Below, piece after piece: positions 50,528 through 60,013 of a DNA stretch of 64,000 nucleotides (positions within the stretch are counted from its first letter, which is position 1; each line of letters begins with the position of its first letter). The stretch covers positions 40,100 to 104,099 of the forward strand of contig NMRB01000759.1 of assembly GCA_002633025.1 (NCBI GenBank), given 5' to 3'. The DNA is from Notospermus geniculatus (taxonomy: Eukaryota; Nemertea; Pilidiophora; Heteronemertea; Lineidae). Made by a program: the position numbers and the translations under genes. Below the pieces are notes generated by a model that saw nothing but the letters and a program-made list of their open reading frames with translations, was not told where the DNA came from and searched no databases.

Positions 50528-50708
50528 TACTATCAGTTAAGTTACATTAAAGCTTAGTATAGTTTAATGTATTATGTGAAAGTTCTGCACCATTAATTTT
50601 CTCATAAATGCGTAAAAATAGAAATGGGGCTTTGCACAATGAAACTATGTCACATTAACAAATAAAGCGTTTTTGTTATATATCATTTAAGAATTTCTTT
50701 ATTAATAA

Positions 50709-51203
50709 ATGGAGAAGGATATAGATAATAAACTTATTTTACAAATGTTAAAACATGAAAATACTTATAATCCTAAAGAAGTTATTGATTGTGAATGTGG
50801 TAGAAAATATACTAAAGCAAATAAATCAAGGCATTTTAAAACATGGCATAAAGATGATGATAATGCTAATTCAAATGATACTTTCATAAATTACAATTCT
50901 TACACAGCAAAGTTTAATCCTGCAGAAGTTATTGATTGTGAATGTGGTAGAAAATATACTAAAGCAAATAAATCAAGGCATTTTAAAACATGGCATAAAG
51001 ATGATGATAATGATGATATTTATACTTTTATTTACAATTACATTTATAAAGATAATAATAGTGTTAATGATAATAACAGTAATAATTATCTTTCTGGTTT
51101 CAGTGTTAATTCTTTTAACCCTAAAGAAAGTGTAATTTGTAATCTTTGTGGAAGAAAATATACTAAAAGTAATAAATCCAGGCATTTTAAAACATGGCAT
51201 TAA
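50709..51203 (+). CDS. Three-repeat small zinc-finger protein of the Polinton-like element (164 aa)
   Basis: It contains three copies of a 23-residue unit, CGRKYTKANKSRHFKTWH preceded by Cys. In the third copy the pattern is Cys-x2-Cys…His…His (VICNLCGRKYTK). In the first two the first Cys is moved by one (DCECGRK). The first two repeats are almost identical at the DNA level over about 88 bases (50779 and 50926), so the duplication is recent. Asn/Asp-rich linkers separate them. The start context is ATAAATGG, as in the other genes of this element. The same type of single C2H2 unit is present in the PolB N-terminal piece. Probably nucleic-acid binding; the specific role is unknown. Confidence 0.7.
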   Translation: MEKDIDNKLILQMLKHENTYNPKEVIDCECGRKYTKANKSRHFKTWHKDDDNANSNDTFINYNSYTAKFNPAEVIDCECGRKYTKANKSRHFKTWHKDDDNDDIYTFIYNYIYKDNNSVNDNNSNNYLSGFSVNSFNPKESVICNLCGRKYTKSNKSRHFKTWH

Positions 51204-51337
51204 ATTATGAATAATTTGTTAGTGAACTCTTCACTTCATTTTCTAATTAATTTTTACTCATCACTCCTCTCTTCATTTTAACCTTTAAAACTACAAATAA
51301 TATAATTAAATAATTTTTGAAACTTTTTACTAATTAA

Positions 51338-51760
51338 ATGGCGGCTGTTGGAATGATGATCGGCGGTGCTTTAGTTAATGCATTTGCATTTACAGGTTCT
51401 GGTTATTTGTTTAAGATGTTAGATAAAAATGGTTATGTTGCAGAAATGAAAAGACATAATAAAGCTCAAGAAGTTCTAGAAGCAGAAACAACTAAATGGG
51501 AAGAACGTAGAAAACAAACTATAGATTTTGTTAATCTTGAAATGAAAAAAGAACGACAATCAGCTATTGATTTTAGAGAAGCTGATTCTGCTTTAACTTT
51601 ATACAACGAAGTTCATCCAACTCATAAAATACAATTACCAAGAAAACCACAATTAAGTGATTATTATCAACCTAGTTTGAAAATGAAACATTATGAATAT
51701 TTATGGATATTTATTGGTTTAAGTAGTGTTGGGTTCTTTATTTGGAAATTTAGTAAGTAG
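51338..51760 (+). CDS. Small protein with two terminal membrane segments (140 aa)
   Basis: Residues about 3-25 (VGMMIGGALVNAFAFTGSGY) and 119-136 (YLWIFIGLSSVGFFIW) are hydrophobic. The middle 90 residues are charged and helical (EVLEAETTKWEERRKQTIDF). Start context is TTAAATGG. Small hydrophobic proteins occur in Polintons and related adintoviruses, but I cannot assign this one to a named family. Its 3' end overlaps, on the opposite strand, the end of the HNH nuclease segment. Confidence 0.65.
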   Translation: MAAVGMMIGGALVNAFAFTGSGYLFKMLDKNGYVAEMKRHNKAQEVLEAETTKWEERRKQTIDFVNLEMKKERQSAIDFREADSALTLYNEVHPTHKIQLPRKPQLSDYYQPSLKMKHYEYLWIFIGLSSVGFFIWKFSK

Positions 51761-52033
51761 ATTTGTTAAATTAAATTCTGTAATAACACAATATAAAATA
51801 GAACCAACTAATGACAATTTCTCAAACTGCCAATTTACAGAATAAATAGTGTTAGCACACAATTGTTTTTGTTCAATAAAAAGTTTAGCTTTTTCTATTT
51901 GTTTTGTATAAAGTGATAAATCTATTGTATCACTTTTCTGTCTATTTTCTTGTTGACTTATTGGTCTTATATTAGTCCAATTCCAACAAATATATGGGTA
52001 ATCTTTAAAATATGCTATTGGTAAAACATGATC
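51719..52033 (-). pseudogene. HNH nuclease core, frameshifted from the kinase fusion
   Basis: Directly after the kinase/zinc-finger frame, in a different frame, the minus strand encodes about 104 residues starting DHVLPIAYF and containing ICWNWTNIRPISQQEN, followed by a helical tail to a TAA at 51719. D-H-V/I-x-P…W-x-N-x-x-P is the HNH nuclease active-site pattern, usually preceded by a pair of CxxC zinc knuckles. The knuckles are found at the end of the previous frame, so one base change near 52030 appears to have separated the nuclease into two frames. Confidence 0.65.
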
Positions 52034-52956
52034 TTGATTTCGCTTTCATTAACTTTGTTTTCATTAAGATATATATATTTTTGAAACTGTAACCATTCAT
52101 AAATTATATCATTTGAACAACCAAGATATTCTTTAATATAACCTAAACTATTTCCTCTGTTTAAACTATTTCTCATTAATTGCATTTCATAAAACTTAGG
52201 ATCTTTATACTTTTTATTCATGTATGCTTTCATATAATTTCTATTACAATCTTTACAATAATTTTGTAAACCATCATTTGATTTTCTACTTTTATAAAAC
52301 TGATTATGTGCTTTATAAAACTCACACTTTGAACATTTTTTATAAAAAGACGTACAGATAAACTCTATAAACTTTTTTTGAACTTGTAATTTATCCTCAT
52401 CACCATTTAAATTTATAACAACACAAGGTAAATTACTCTGATTATTGTTAAATAAATCTTCATGATAATTATGTAATTTAATTAGATAATCAAGAGTAAC
52501 ATTTTGTTCTTCTGATCTTTTTCTTTCTAACATTCTTTTATAACATTCTTCTGGTTTAGTTCGTAAATAAATTATATAATCTGGTTTAGTTATATTTATT
52601 TCATTTTGTATAAATTTACCAGTAATATAATTATAATCATTATCATTTAAAATACCATTATCATGTGACATTTTTGTAAATATATATTGTGATGAATAAA
52701 TACTTCTTTCCATAATTTTTAAATTATTCGTTATTAAGTTGTGATGATCTATTAATGTTTGTTGCGTTATTAATTGAAAGTCTTTCATGTAAATTTTAGG
52801 TTCTTTATAGACCAAATCTAACATATTCTTGCTATTCCAATTTTTCCATTTGTCTATTGGTTCTGGTAAAAATGTTATATTTGATATTTCACTTAATGAT
52901 TCAATTAATGTACTTTTACCAGATGCTATGTTTCCCTCTATTGTTATTGAACCCAT
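52015..52956 (-). CDS. Deoxynucleoside kinase fused to zinc-knuckle region of an HNH nuclease (313 aa)
   Basis: Residues 1-200 are a deoxynucleoside kinase of the dNK/dCK/dGK/TK2 family, which phosphorylates deoxynucleosides to feed DNA synthesis. Motifs: P-loop EGNIASGKST (7-16), catalytic-base region EPIDKW (32-37), ERSIYSSQYIF (83-93), and the lid/substrate region LRTKPEECYKRMLERKRSEE (131-150). Residues from about 205 carry CxxC…CxxC (C208, C211, C234, C237) in the form CSKCEFYKAHNQFYKS … YCKDCNRNYMK, the usual N-terminal knuckles of HNH nucleases. The nuclease core continues in another frame at 51719-52033. Start context is TATATAAATGG. A kinase is not part of the Polinton core gene set as I know it, though nucleotide-metabolism genes are common in large DNA viruses. 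The kinase domain itself appears intact. Confidence 0.85.
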   Translation of the reverse strand: MGSITIEGNIASGKSTLIESLSEISNITFLPEPIDKWKNWNSKNMLDLVYKEPKIYMKDFQLITQQTLIDHHNLITNNLKIMERSIYSSQYIFTKMSHDNGILNDNDYNYITGKFIQNEINITKPDYIIYLRTKPEECYKRMLERKRSEEQNVTLDYLIKLHNYHEDLFNNNQSNLPCVVINLNGDEDKLQVQKKFIEFICTSFYKKCSKCEFYKAHNQFYKSRKSNDGLQNYCKDCNRNYMKAYMNKKYKDPKFYEMQLMRNSLNRGNSLGYIKEYLGCSNDIIYEWLQFQKYIYLNENKVNESEIKIMFYQ

Positions 52957-53002
52957 TTATATAATAAAAAAATTGCTAAATGAATGAACGAAGTTCTGTA
53001 AT

Positions 53003-54697
53003 TTAAACTGATTCAGGATTACTATAATCTATAAAAGCTTCATAATAACTTCCAAATGGTATTGTTGTTTTACCATTACTTAAAATATATCTTTTATCAT
53101 CAAATGGATTTAAACTTCTCTTATTTATCTCTTCGATATACATATTATGTTTTTCTGACCTTAGCGTTCTCATATTATGAGAATAAGTATTATTATTATT
53201 TAATGAAACAAAATAATCATCAAATGTTATATGTTTTGTTACAACATGTTTACTTATTCCTTTTAACCTTTTAGATTCAGATTCATTAGTTCGATAAGCA
53301 TACATTTTACTTCTTAAAGCTATGAATTCTGTCATTTCTTCACCAGCTAATTCATCTTTAAAGTATCCTGGAATTTTAGTTTTACTTTTATCATATAACT
53401 TATGATCTTTTGGATAATTACTGAAATCAAAATGATCTTTTAAATTCATTAAATCTTTTGTTAGATCATCAGTTTTCAGCTTTAGAACAAAGCTATCAGT
53501 ATTTGAAACAACTAAAGGAAAGCCACAATTAAATGTACCATCATCTGTTGTTAAATCATAAACATAATCACTGCAATTATTCACTTCATACATATGTGTG
53601 ATCTGTTCTGAAAGATATCTACTTGAATGTGTTAATTGGAAAATATTCGGTTTATCTTTACGAATACTTACATTCATGTTAAACCCTAAAGAAGTTGATA
53701 ATAAATATAAAGCAGAAATTGCCAATTTACCTTTCTGTGCAAATGTATTGGTTTTTTGCCGTTTGCATTTTTTATTTCCATCAGCGGCATAAAATCCTAA
53801 GAAGAACCATAGTCGTAATTTATACTCAGAATTTAAAATATAATCTGGAATAGTTTTTTCTTTTGTTGATGTTTTACTATGAACAATTGCAGGAACATAA
53901 AAGTCTTGATAACTTTCTGCCATAAATTTACAACTGGCGTCAAGTTTATAAACACTGGAGGATTTCATTGTATCATAAATTTTAAAGTTAATATTGGGAT
54001 AAACTTCTTTGCAATATTTCTGGAATCTCTCTAATAGTTGTTTATCTTGGTTATTTAGTGTCCACGTATATTTTGTATTGTTAATAAAGTGATAAATTCC
54101 AGAACTCCCATCACCCATAAAAAATCCTTTAATGAAATATTCTTTCTCTTTTAAAGTTGTGGGTTCTTTATTATAGATACAATTAATTATTTCATCGAAA
54201 GTTAAACTTGATTGTCTTTGGGAAAATGGTTGATGGAATAGTTCATCACCAATCTTTAGATCTGATGGTTTGAGTTTTTCTCCTGACTTTTTTATCAAAG
54301 AATGATCTTCTGTTACATCAACAAATCCTAATTTTGTTCGTACTCTGTAAATCTTTTTATTTGTTTTATGTCTAATAATTGATTTCAGTTTTTTCCAACC
54401 ATTAGCTGTCCAGATTTCTAAAGGAAACTGAAGTTGTATTAATTGCTTTTCTCCATAGGATTGATAATGGTTTTCCTGTTCTAGTAATACTTCTGAAATT
54501 CTCCTTATTAGGATTCTGTTTTCATAACGTAAAACAATTGGTGTGTCAGAAGTTACTGAATCTTCGTAGAGTAATTCTATGTTTTTTTCTCCGAAATACG
54601 GTTGTAAAGTCTCATAATGAAATTTATACATTAACAACTTTGATAATTCTAAAACTGTTGCACCTATGTAAATTGGTTTATCACTTTTAAGTTGCAT
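53003..54697 (-). pseudogene. PolB C-terminal piece with an in-frame LAGLIDADG intein
   Basis: Residues 1-46 and 400-564 are the C-terminal part of a Polinton DNA polymerase B (KPIYIGATVLELSKLLMYKF leading into motif C, and thumb-type sequence after it). Residues 47-399 are an intein inserted within motif C. The open frame's first codons overlap the end of the PolB N-terminal piece by 34 bases in a different frame. Exonuclease motifs II-III and palm motifs A and B are missing between the pieces. The polymerase is therefore dead by a large internal deletion, although the downstream reading frame and the intein remain open. Confidence 0.82.
53501..54559 (-). other. Intein with LAGLIDADG homing endonuclease (353 aa)
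   Basis: The intein starts with Ser (SVTSDTPIVL), ends …FPLVVSN and is followed by Thr-Asp-Ser of the polymerase. This is the known 'pol-c' insertion point in motif C used by inteins of archaeal and giant-virus PolB genes. Block B-like VTEDHSLI (128-135) and C-terminal VYDLTTDDGTF are present. The two LAGLIDADG-type motifs are IKGFFMGDGS (189-198) and WFFLGFYAADGNK (297-309). The penultimate residue is Ser instead of the usual His, which could slow or alter splicing. Confidence 0.82.
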
Positions 54698-56571
54698 TGA
54701 TAATGACTTGCTCCTCTAAATTTTCCATTATAATGATCATGATCTCTAACTGACTTTTCACTATCATTAAGATTCATTCTGCAATAATAACATTCTTGTG
54801 CATTTCTGAATTGTTGTTCTTCTTCTGGAGTTAAATTCATTTCAATGTTTGTTTTTAAAAGGTTTGCAAATGTTTCTTCTATTCTAATCAACCAATCACA
54901 AAACTCTTCAACAACATTTTCTCCTCTATTACAAACATAAAAACTTGTTAATAAATTTGGATAATCAGAATGAACATAACAACCAACAGCTGATGCAATT
55001 TGAGTTTTTAGCTTTTTAGTCTTTAATTCCTCAGGTTCAATTTGCTCTTTTAGTGGTTTAACTTCGTTAGTACTTTGCGGTATTATATTTATACTTTCAA
55101 AATCTGCATAAATTACAAAAGGCACTTTATTCTTAAAGTTATAGTTTTTAAACTTAAGCGTTGAGTATTTTTGTGTTGGCATTTTGATTTCACAATATTC
55201 ATGTTCACCACATTTCTTTTTATGCTCAATTAATGTTTCAATTCTTTCAAAAGCATTCATGCATCTTCTACATACATGTTTAGTATTTTTATTATCTGTT
55301 CTAAAGAAAAGGTTAATATTTTTTAAATACATATAATGTCCTTCATAGTACAAAATATCAATTACATCATCATCATCGAAATTTTTTGAAAGATATAATG
55401 GTTCTAAATTATAATCTAAAATTGAAGTTGAGTTAAGTTTGTGAGATTCCAAACCAAATACATTAATCTTTAAATTATTCTCTTTTTCAATTTTTGGGAC
55501 ATCTTTTATCATAACAGGAAAGTTATTAATCTTAATTTCATTCTGATACGTTTTATAAGAATAAATACTACTTACATTATTTTTAGTCGGATATTTAGCA
55601 GCTAATAAAGACCATAAAAAACATTTATTATCATCAGTTTTTACATTGATAACAGCTTGAGTTTTAAAAGGAAGTTGATGATTATGTCCACCTTTTATAT
55701 CCTTCATTCCAGCAATCCAAATATCCATATAATTTATTTCATCTAATGATAAACCACTTCCATTAAAATATCTTTCATCAATTTGTGTTTTTATGTAATT
55801 GAAAGATTTATTTAACATTTCACTTTTATGTTGTTTAGAAATAATTACTTCAAAAGGTGACTGAATATTATGAACAACTATATTATTGTGTTTATGTTTT
55901 ACGATATTACCTTCTTTTGAAAATTGCACTTCACATGATAAACTTATTTTTAAACGTTTGTTTTGTACATTTGCTAAAAGATCAATAAATCTATCTTCAT
56001 ATTCTTTTACATCTTTTGCAATTTTATCATATCGTAATTGCATTGAAACATAATTACCATTTCTTCCAAATTGTTTAATAATTGCCAGTTTATGAATAGG
56101 GTTTTCAAATTCTAAAACTGTTAACTTTGATTTCTTATTTTGAAAGACTTTTGGTGGAGGCAGTTTTATTCCATAATCTTTAGAACTTTGTTCTCGCGAC
56201 GCGTTAGTGTTCAGTTTTTGAAGATGCTTTTTAGTTTGATAATGTCGTGCAATGTTTGATTGTGAAATATCTACATTACATAATTCACAATGCATTTTTT
56301 GTGTTTTAACAACAGTGCTAGTTGTTTTTTGTTCTTGTGGTTCTTGTTTATCTAGATATTTAGAAAAGGGATTTTGAGAACTTCGTTCATTCAAAGAATT
56401 AGATTCTGTTGTTGAAATACCTATAACCTTTATCTCTTTATCACTATCTAATTCTCGCATCCATTTTATTTCTTCATCATTTTCTTTTATTACTTTTTCA
56501 ATTAACTGTTTCATTTCTGTACTCAATTTTTCTTCTTTTATTTCTTCACCAAATAACTTATTAATGTCCAT
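54664..56571 (-). pseudogene. PolB N-terminal piece (635 aa) of the Polinton-like element
   Basis: N-terminal region of a protein-primed-type DNA polymerase B. It has an acidic leader and a C2H2 finger (C95, C98, H110, H116). The conserved Polinton N-terminal block includes INVKTDDNKCFLWSLLAAKY (309-328). A CxxC…C region follows (434-460), then exonuclease motif I FVIYADFES (486-492; Asp490, Glu492). At residues 594-626 a zinc-binding segment (CYYC … VRDHDHYNGKFRGASHYQC) ends the readable protein. Three codons further on the sequence joins, in another frame, to the region just before motif C, so several hundred residues of polymerase core are lost. Start context is TATATAAATGG with a poly-T/A run upstream. 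Confidence 0.85.
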
Positions 56572-56599
56572 TTATATAGTTTTTTTTTTTCTAAATGGA

Positions 56600-57148
56600 T
56601 TAATTCTTTGAATGACCAAAGGTCTTGATATCTGAAACTGGTAACCATTCATTAAATTTATCACTATAACCTTTCCATTTTACTAAACCATACTTTTTTC
56701 CTTTTATTGTTTTATACCTTAGAATTTTTTCAATTTTGTATTCTAATTGTTCTGGATTAGGAACATACCTTAATTCTTCTTCATAAAAGTATCCATCGAT
56801 AATTTCACCTTGATAATCTTCAAGTTGATAAACAAATGGTTTTGTGTAAATAATCTGTTTAATTATAAACACTTCTTCTGTAAAATTTGGGATATACCCT
56901 TTTGCAAAAATAGTTTTGTATTTCGTTATTCTTACACTATCTCCAATTTTAAATTTAGGCAACCCAAAATCAAACATTAAAAATGCACCGTATAAATTAA
57001 ACCAAACTGCACCTTCATTTTCTTCTTTTCTTGCATCTATTGGTTTCATTCCAATTGAAGAGTGAAAAGTATTATTATAACCTTTAACTAAATCTGGTAA
57101 AATATCTAACCATTTATCTGTTTCATTCGCAGTAAAATATTTCCACAT
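56600..57148 (-). pseudogene. Integrase C-terminal half with chromodomain
   Basis: Continuation of the integrase at 57239-57781 after an interrupting segment. It encodes the end of the catalytic core (ILPDLVKGYNNTFHSSIGMK), a Pro/Lys-rich DNA-binding barrel (FKIGDSVRITKYKTIF), then a chromodomain near the C terminus (YKIEKILRYK … LVKWKGYSDKFNEWLP). Chromodomain-bearing rve integrases are typical of Polintons and may target histone-marked chromatin. Confidence 0.8.
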
Positions 57149-57260
57149 TCGAGTTTTTAATGTTCTATTAAAGGGGAACTGACCACTTTGCCAGCCAAAC
57201 TGGGCTACCTACACCTCAAAATGCCTTATGATATCACTTCAGGACTCACAACAGTTTGAN
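57149..57260. other. Segment interrupting the integrase gene
   Basis: About 85-100 bases of GC-richer sequence (including GGGGAACTGACCACTTTGCC) with an ambiguous base at 57260. It lies exactly where the integrase frame should carry its catalytic glutamate. It looks like a short foreign insertion or a remnant of an excised element, not Polinton-like in composition. Confidence 0.55.
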
Positions 57261-57781
57261 GCAGCTTTTTTATCCGAATATGATGAAAACCATTCTATAT
57301 CATTTTTCTCTAAAAGGTCTTTTAAATGTTTGTTGTAAAATTCTTTACCATCATCAAATTGTATTTTTTCTGGTACAGGCTGCGCCGCGCCCGTGAAAAT
57401 ATCTTCAAACAATTCTCTTACCTCTTCACCTCTCTTACTTTTTAATGGTAAAGCCCAAGCATATCTGCTGAACAAATCTATAACGGTTAGAATGTAATTG
57501 TAGCCTTTTTCACTTCGTTGTCTCATGTCAGCTAAATCAGCTTGCCATTGTTGATCAATGTAAGAAACCATAGTTTTTCTGTAAAGGAACTTTGTAGTAA
57601 TCGGTTTATGTAACTGATAAGTTGGTAAATTCTCAAGAAACTCTTTTAACTCTTTGTATTTGATTAACTTACTATCAGACTTTACTTTCTTCCAAATTTG
57701 AGCAATGTTTGAGTAAGCAACTGAACTTTTGGGATTAAAATACAATTCCCTAAGATACTGTTCATGATCCGGCACGGCCAT
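57239..57781 (-). pseudogene. Integrase N-terminal half (rve family)
   Basis: A retroviral-type integrase core. D82 (QWQADLADM) is the first catalytic aspartate and D143/D144 (IQFDDGKEFY) the second. The third catalytic residue should follow FSSYSDKKA but the frame breaks there. The start MAVPD lies in the context TAAATAAATGG. The 18 bases around this start are shared with the neighbouring zinc-ribbon gene. Polinton integrases sit near one end of the element and are read inward, as here. Confidence 0.82.
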
Positions 57782-57788
57782 TTATTTA

Positions 57789-57935
57789 CTAAATAAACTT
57801 TGCTTTCTTACTCCCACATATAGCACACTTAACTATCAAATATTTTCTACCACCAGTTAATTTGTGAATAGTTGCTTTACCCTTATTTGAGGTAAATTTT
57901 CTACATTTAACACAGTAGACATCCGGCACAGCCAT
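57789..57935 (-). CDS. Zinc-ribbon mini-protein of the Polinton-like element (48 aa)
   Basis: A very short gene read on the minus strand, starting MAVPDVYCVKCRKFT and ending CAICGSKKAKFI, with CxxC at residues 8-11 and 37-40. The 'YCVKC…CxxCGxKK' form matches the small zinc-ribbon domain (DUF5679 type) that recurs in Polintons, polinton-like viruses and large DNA viruses. The stop lies 8 bases upstream of the integrase start, so both could share one transcript. Start context is TAAATAAATGG. Confidence 0.75.
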   Translation of the reverse strand: MAVPDVYCVKCRKFTSNKGKATIHKLTGGRKYLIVKCAICGSKKAKFI

Positions 57936-57959
57936 TTATTTAGTAGGAAACCAGATCAG

Positions 57960-58170
57960 AGTATAAGGGATTTGAAGGGAGTTGACGGAAGACAAAATCG
58001 TTTTCCGCGGCAGCAGAAAAGTGCTAAATTTTAACGTTTTTTGGTGTTTTTTAGCGATTTTTAGAGGTCATAAAAATCGCATTTTTCAAGGAAAAATCGT
58101 GATTTTTTAGCGATTTGGCCGCGGAAAACGATTTTGTCTTCCGTCTGAAACCCTTCAGAGCCCTTATACT
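57960..58170. mobile_element. MITE (211 bp) at the right edge of the Polinton-like element
   Basis: The left end AGTATAAGGGATTTGAAGGG and right end CCCTTCAGAGCCCTTATACT are inverted. GACGGAAGACAAAATCGTTT is inverted as AAACGATTTTGTCTTCCGTC. The centre is an A/T-rich hairpin of GATTTTTAGCGATTTT type. Confidence 0.75.
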
Positions 58171-58489
58171 ATTATTTCTGATATTTCTGGGCATTTAAAA
58201 ATATGCATTGTTTTATATCTATAGGTCAGGGTGAGTCAAGATTAATTATTGCACTACAGTTTTCAATCACTTAACAAAAGTGAACTAACTCTATGATTTT
58301 GGTTCCGATTGGTTCAGCCATTTCCGATTTGCACACCTTGCATGTCATCTCCTTAATAGCCCATGCCCTTTCCTTCCTCAGTCAGCAAAATGTTAATATT
58401 GTTGCTCAGGCTAATATATGCTGAAATCTGATGGTGCAACTAACTATAAGAAATATCAGTGGTGACAGACCTACTCGGGCAGAATGGTT

Positions 58490-58610
58490 CAATGTCGTCC
58501 TGGGTATACCTTATGTTTACCCAGGATCATCCTGGGTAATCCTTTTCTTTACCCAGGACGGCCCTGGGTAAACATAAGGATCCTTAACTTTACCCAGATT
58601 GGAGTTCCCG
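58490..58610 (+). repeat. One-armed remnant of the CCTGGGTAA MITE family
   Basis: AATGTCGTCCTGGGTATACC and following TTTACCCAGGATCATCCTGG match the left arm of the element at 48810. No right arm is present. Confidence 0.6.
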
Positions 58611-58649
58611 AGTGGTGTAGTGAGGTTGATATTCAGCGTAAATCATGAA

Positions 58650-58980
58650 ATGAAGGGTGGCCTCGAACTAGGCCTATAGTTCCTAAGTCCTTGAGAATTT
58701 ACTATCGGTCCCTTTTGAAACATTGTAGGGATTGGTCTTTTCTCCCTATTCCACACCCCGGAGCAAGTATAGCGGTAATTTTCAGCCCTTTCGAGTTATG
58801 ATCGTACTGCATGTTCTGCAAAAAGTAAATTCATGAAAATGACGAAATGCACACGGATCATACATGTTCTACCTTGGCCTATCGCTCCTAAGTCCTTGAG
58901 AATTTACTATCGGTCCCTTTTGAAAAGTTGTAGGGATTGGTCTTGTCTTCCTGTTGCAAACCCCGGAGGAGGTATGAAAC
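58650..58980 (+). repeat. Direct repeat of about 110 bp
   Basis: TCCTAAGTCCTTGAGAATTT and the next roughly 90 bases occur at 58681 and again at 58888, about 207 bases apart, with few differences. Confidence 0.7.
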
Positions 58981-59284
58981 TCAAATTTGACCAAAATGTT
59001 GCTTATAACCCGTTAATTATAAGTTTGCGAGAGGTTAAGATTCCTGATCGTGGTTACGCTCGCACCGAGCGGTTTGTGGCTATCTAACTGCACGCCACCA
59101 CCCGCTGACACGTTTGCACGGTGCCCAATCAATATTGCCGTACAGTTGCGGGAGAAAGTTCCATTCACATGCGCTTGGCCAAGCTGAGATGCCAAATTGC
59201 TATAAATGCCATTGCTAAGAGGAAAATGATAATCTTGGGTGAATGAATACACTAAAAAAGGCTAGCTGCTGCAATATCTCCCAG

Positions 59285-59605
59285 AAATTCGTAGCTGGAG
59301 AACGCATCGAAAATCGGCAATTTTAAAATGAACTCTACGGCTGCGGGAGCGCTTGCTCCTACGGCATTGAAGTATGCGCTGCAATGAACTTTGGACCACC
59401 ACGGGGTCGTTATACACGGCCCTGATACCCGCCAACATCGTTGGAGGCCATTCTCAAGAGATTTATGTCCAGAGGAGACATCCAAAATGTCGAAATCAAC
59501 TCGAATAACTTTTTCTGAAGCAAGCGCTCCTGCACCGTACAGTCTAATATTCTCCCGCAGCCGTACAGTTCATTTTAAAATTACCGATTTTCGCGAAAAT
59601 CAAAG
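59285..59605. repeat. Inverted repeat (about 60-base arms)
   Basis: CGAAAATCGGCAATTTTAAA (59308) and CGGCTGCGGGAG (59338) recur inverted at 59549-59595 (CTCCCGCAGCCG, TTTAAAATTACCGATTTTCG). Probably an old DNA element. Confidence 0.5.
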
Positions 59606-60013
59606 TATGATCAATAGGTGGCACTTTTATGGCTTTGACGCAAACCACAAGCCAGTATTGCGGGTTGAGCCGAAGCAGCCGTAACACACTTTTTGATTCC
59701 CTGAGATATCGGGAGTCCCCCAAAAATGGCATCGTCCGTAGCTTGTATTCAAAGCGTTCATTACCACTGATTGGTTGGTTGTTCAGGTGGGGGTGCATGT
59801 ACAGAGTGGGTGGTGCGTCTACACAACTGACACCTATGGACGATACTTTATCGGATTTATCAATTACAGCAGTGGTTAGAAGCGGTAAAGACGAAGCGGC
59901 GGCGACAAACCAGTGCGAGGGGAGTGTAGATCGTGGAGTGCTGGTTGGAGTCCCTCGGAATCATTCGTTTTACATGGCGGCACAACATGTCAAATTTTAA
60001 ATTAGGCCTATGG

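Larger units (their letters stand above)
50540..57950. mobile_element. Decayed Polinton/Maverick-like element
   Basis: About 7.4 kb of strikingly AT-rich sequence containing protein-primed-type PolB pieces, a retroviral-type integrase with chromodomain, a zinc-ribbon protein, a kinase-nuclease fusion and two small genes. PolB plus rve integrase is diagnostic of Polintons. Capsid proteins, packaging ATPase and protease were not found, and no terminal inverted repeats could be matched between ends, so the element is truncated as well as internally deleted. Base composition is clearly unlike the flanks. Confidence 0.85.

Noticed and set aside
50540-57950. Free-living virus contamination instead of an integrated element
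   Set aside because: Gene decay (deleted polymerase, split integrase), loss of capsid genes and direct flanking by the same MITE families as the rest of the contig favour integration, though read coverage would be needed to exclude misassembly.
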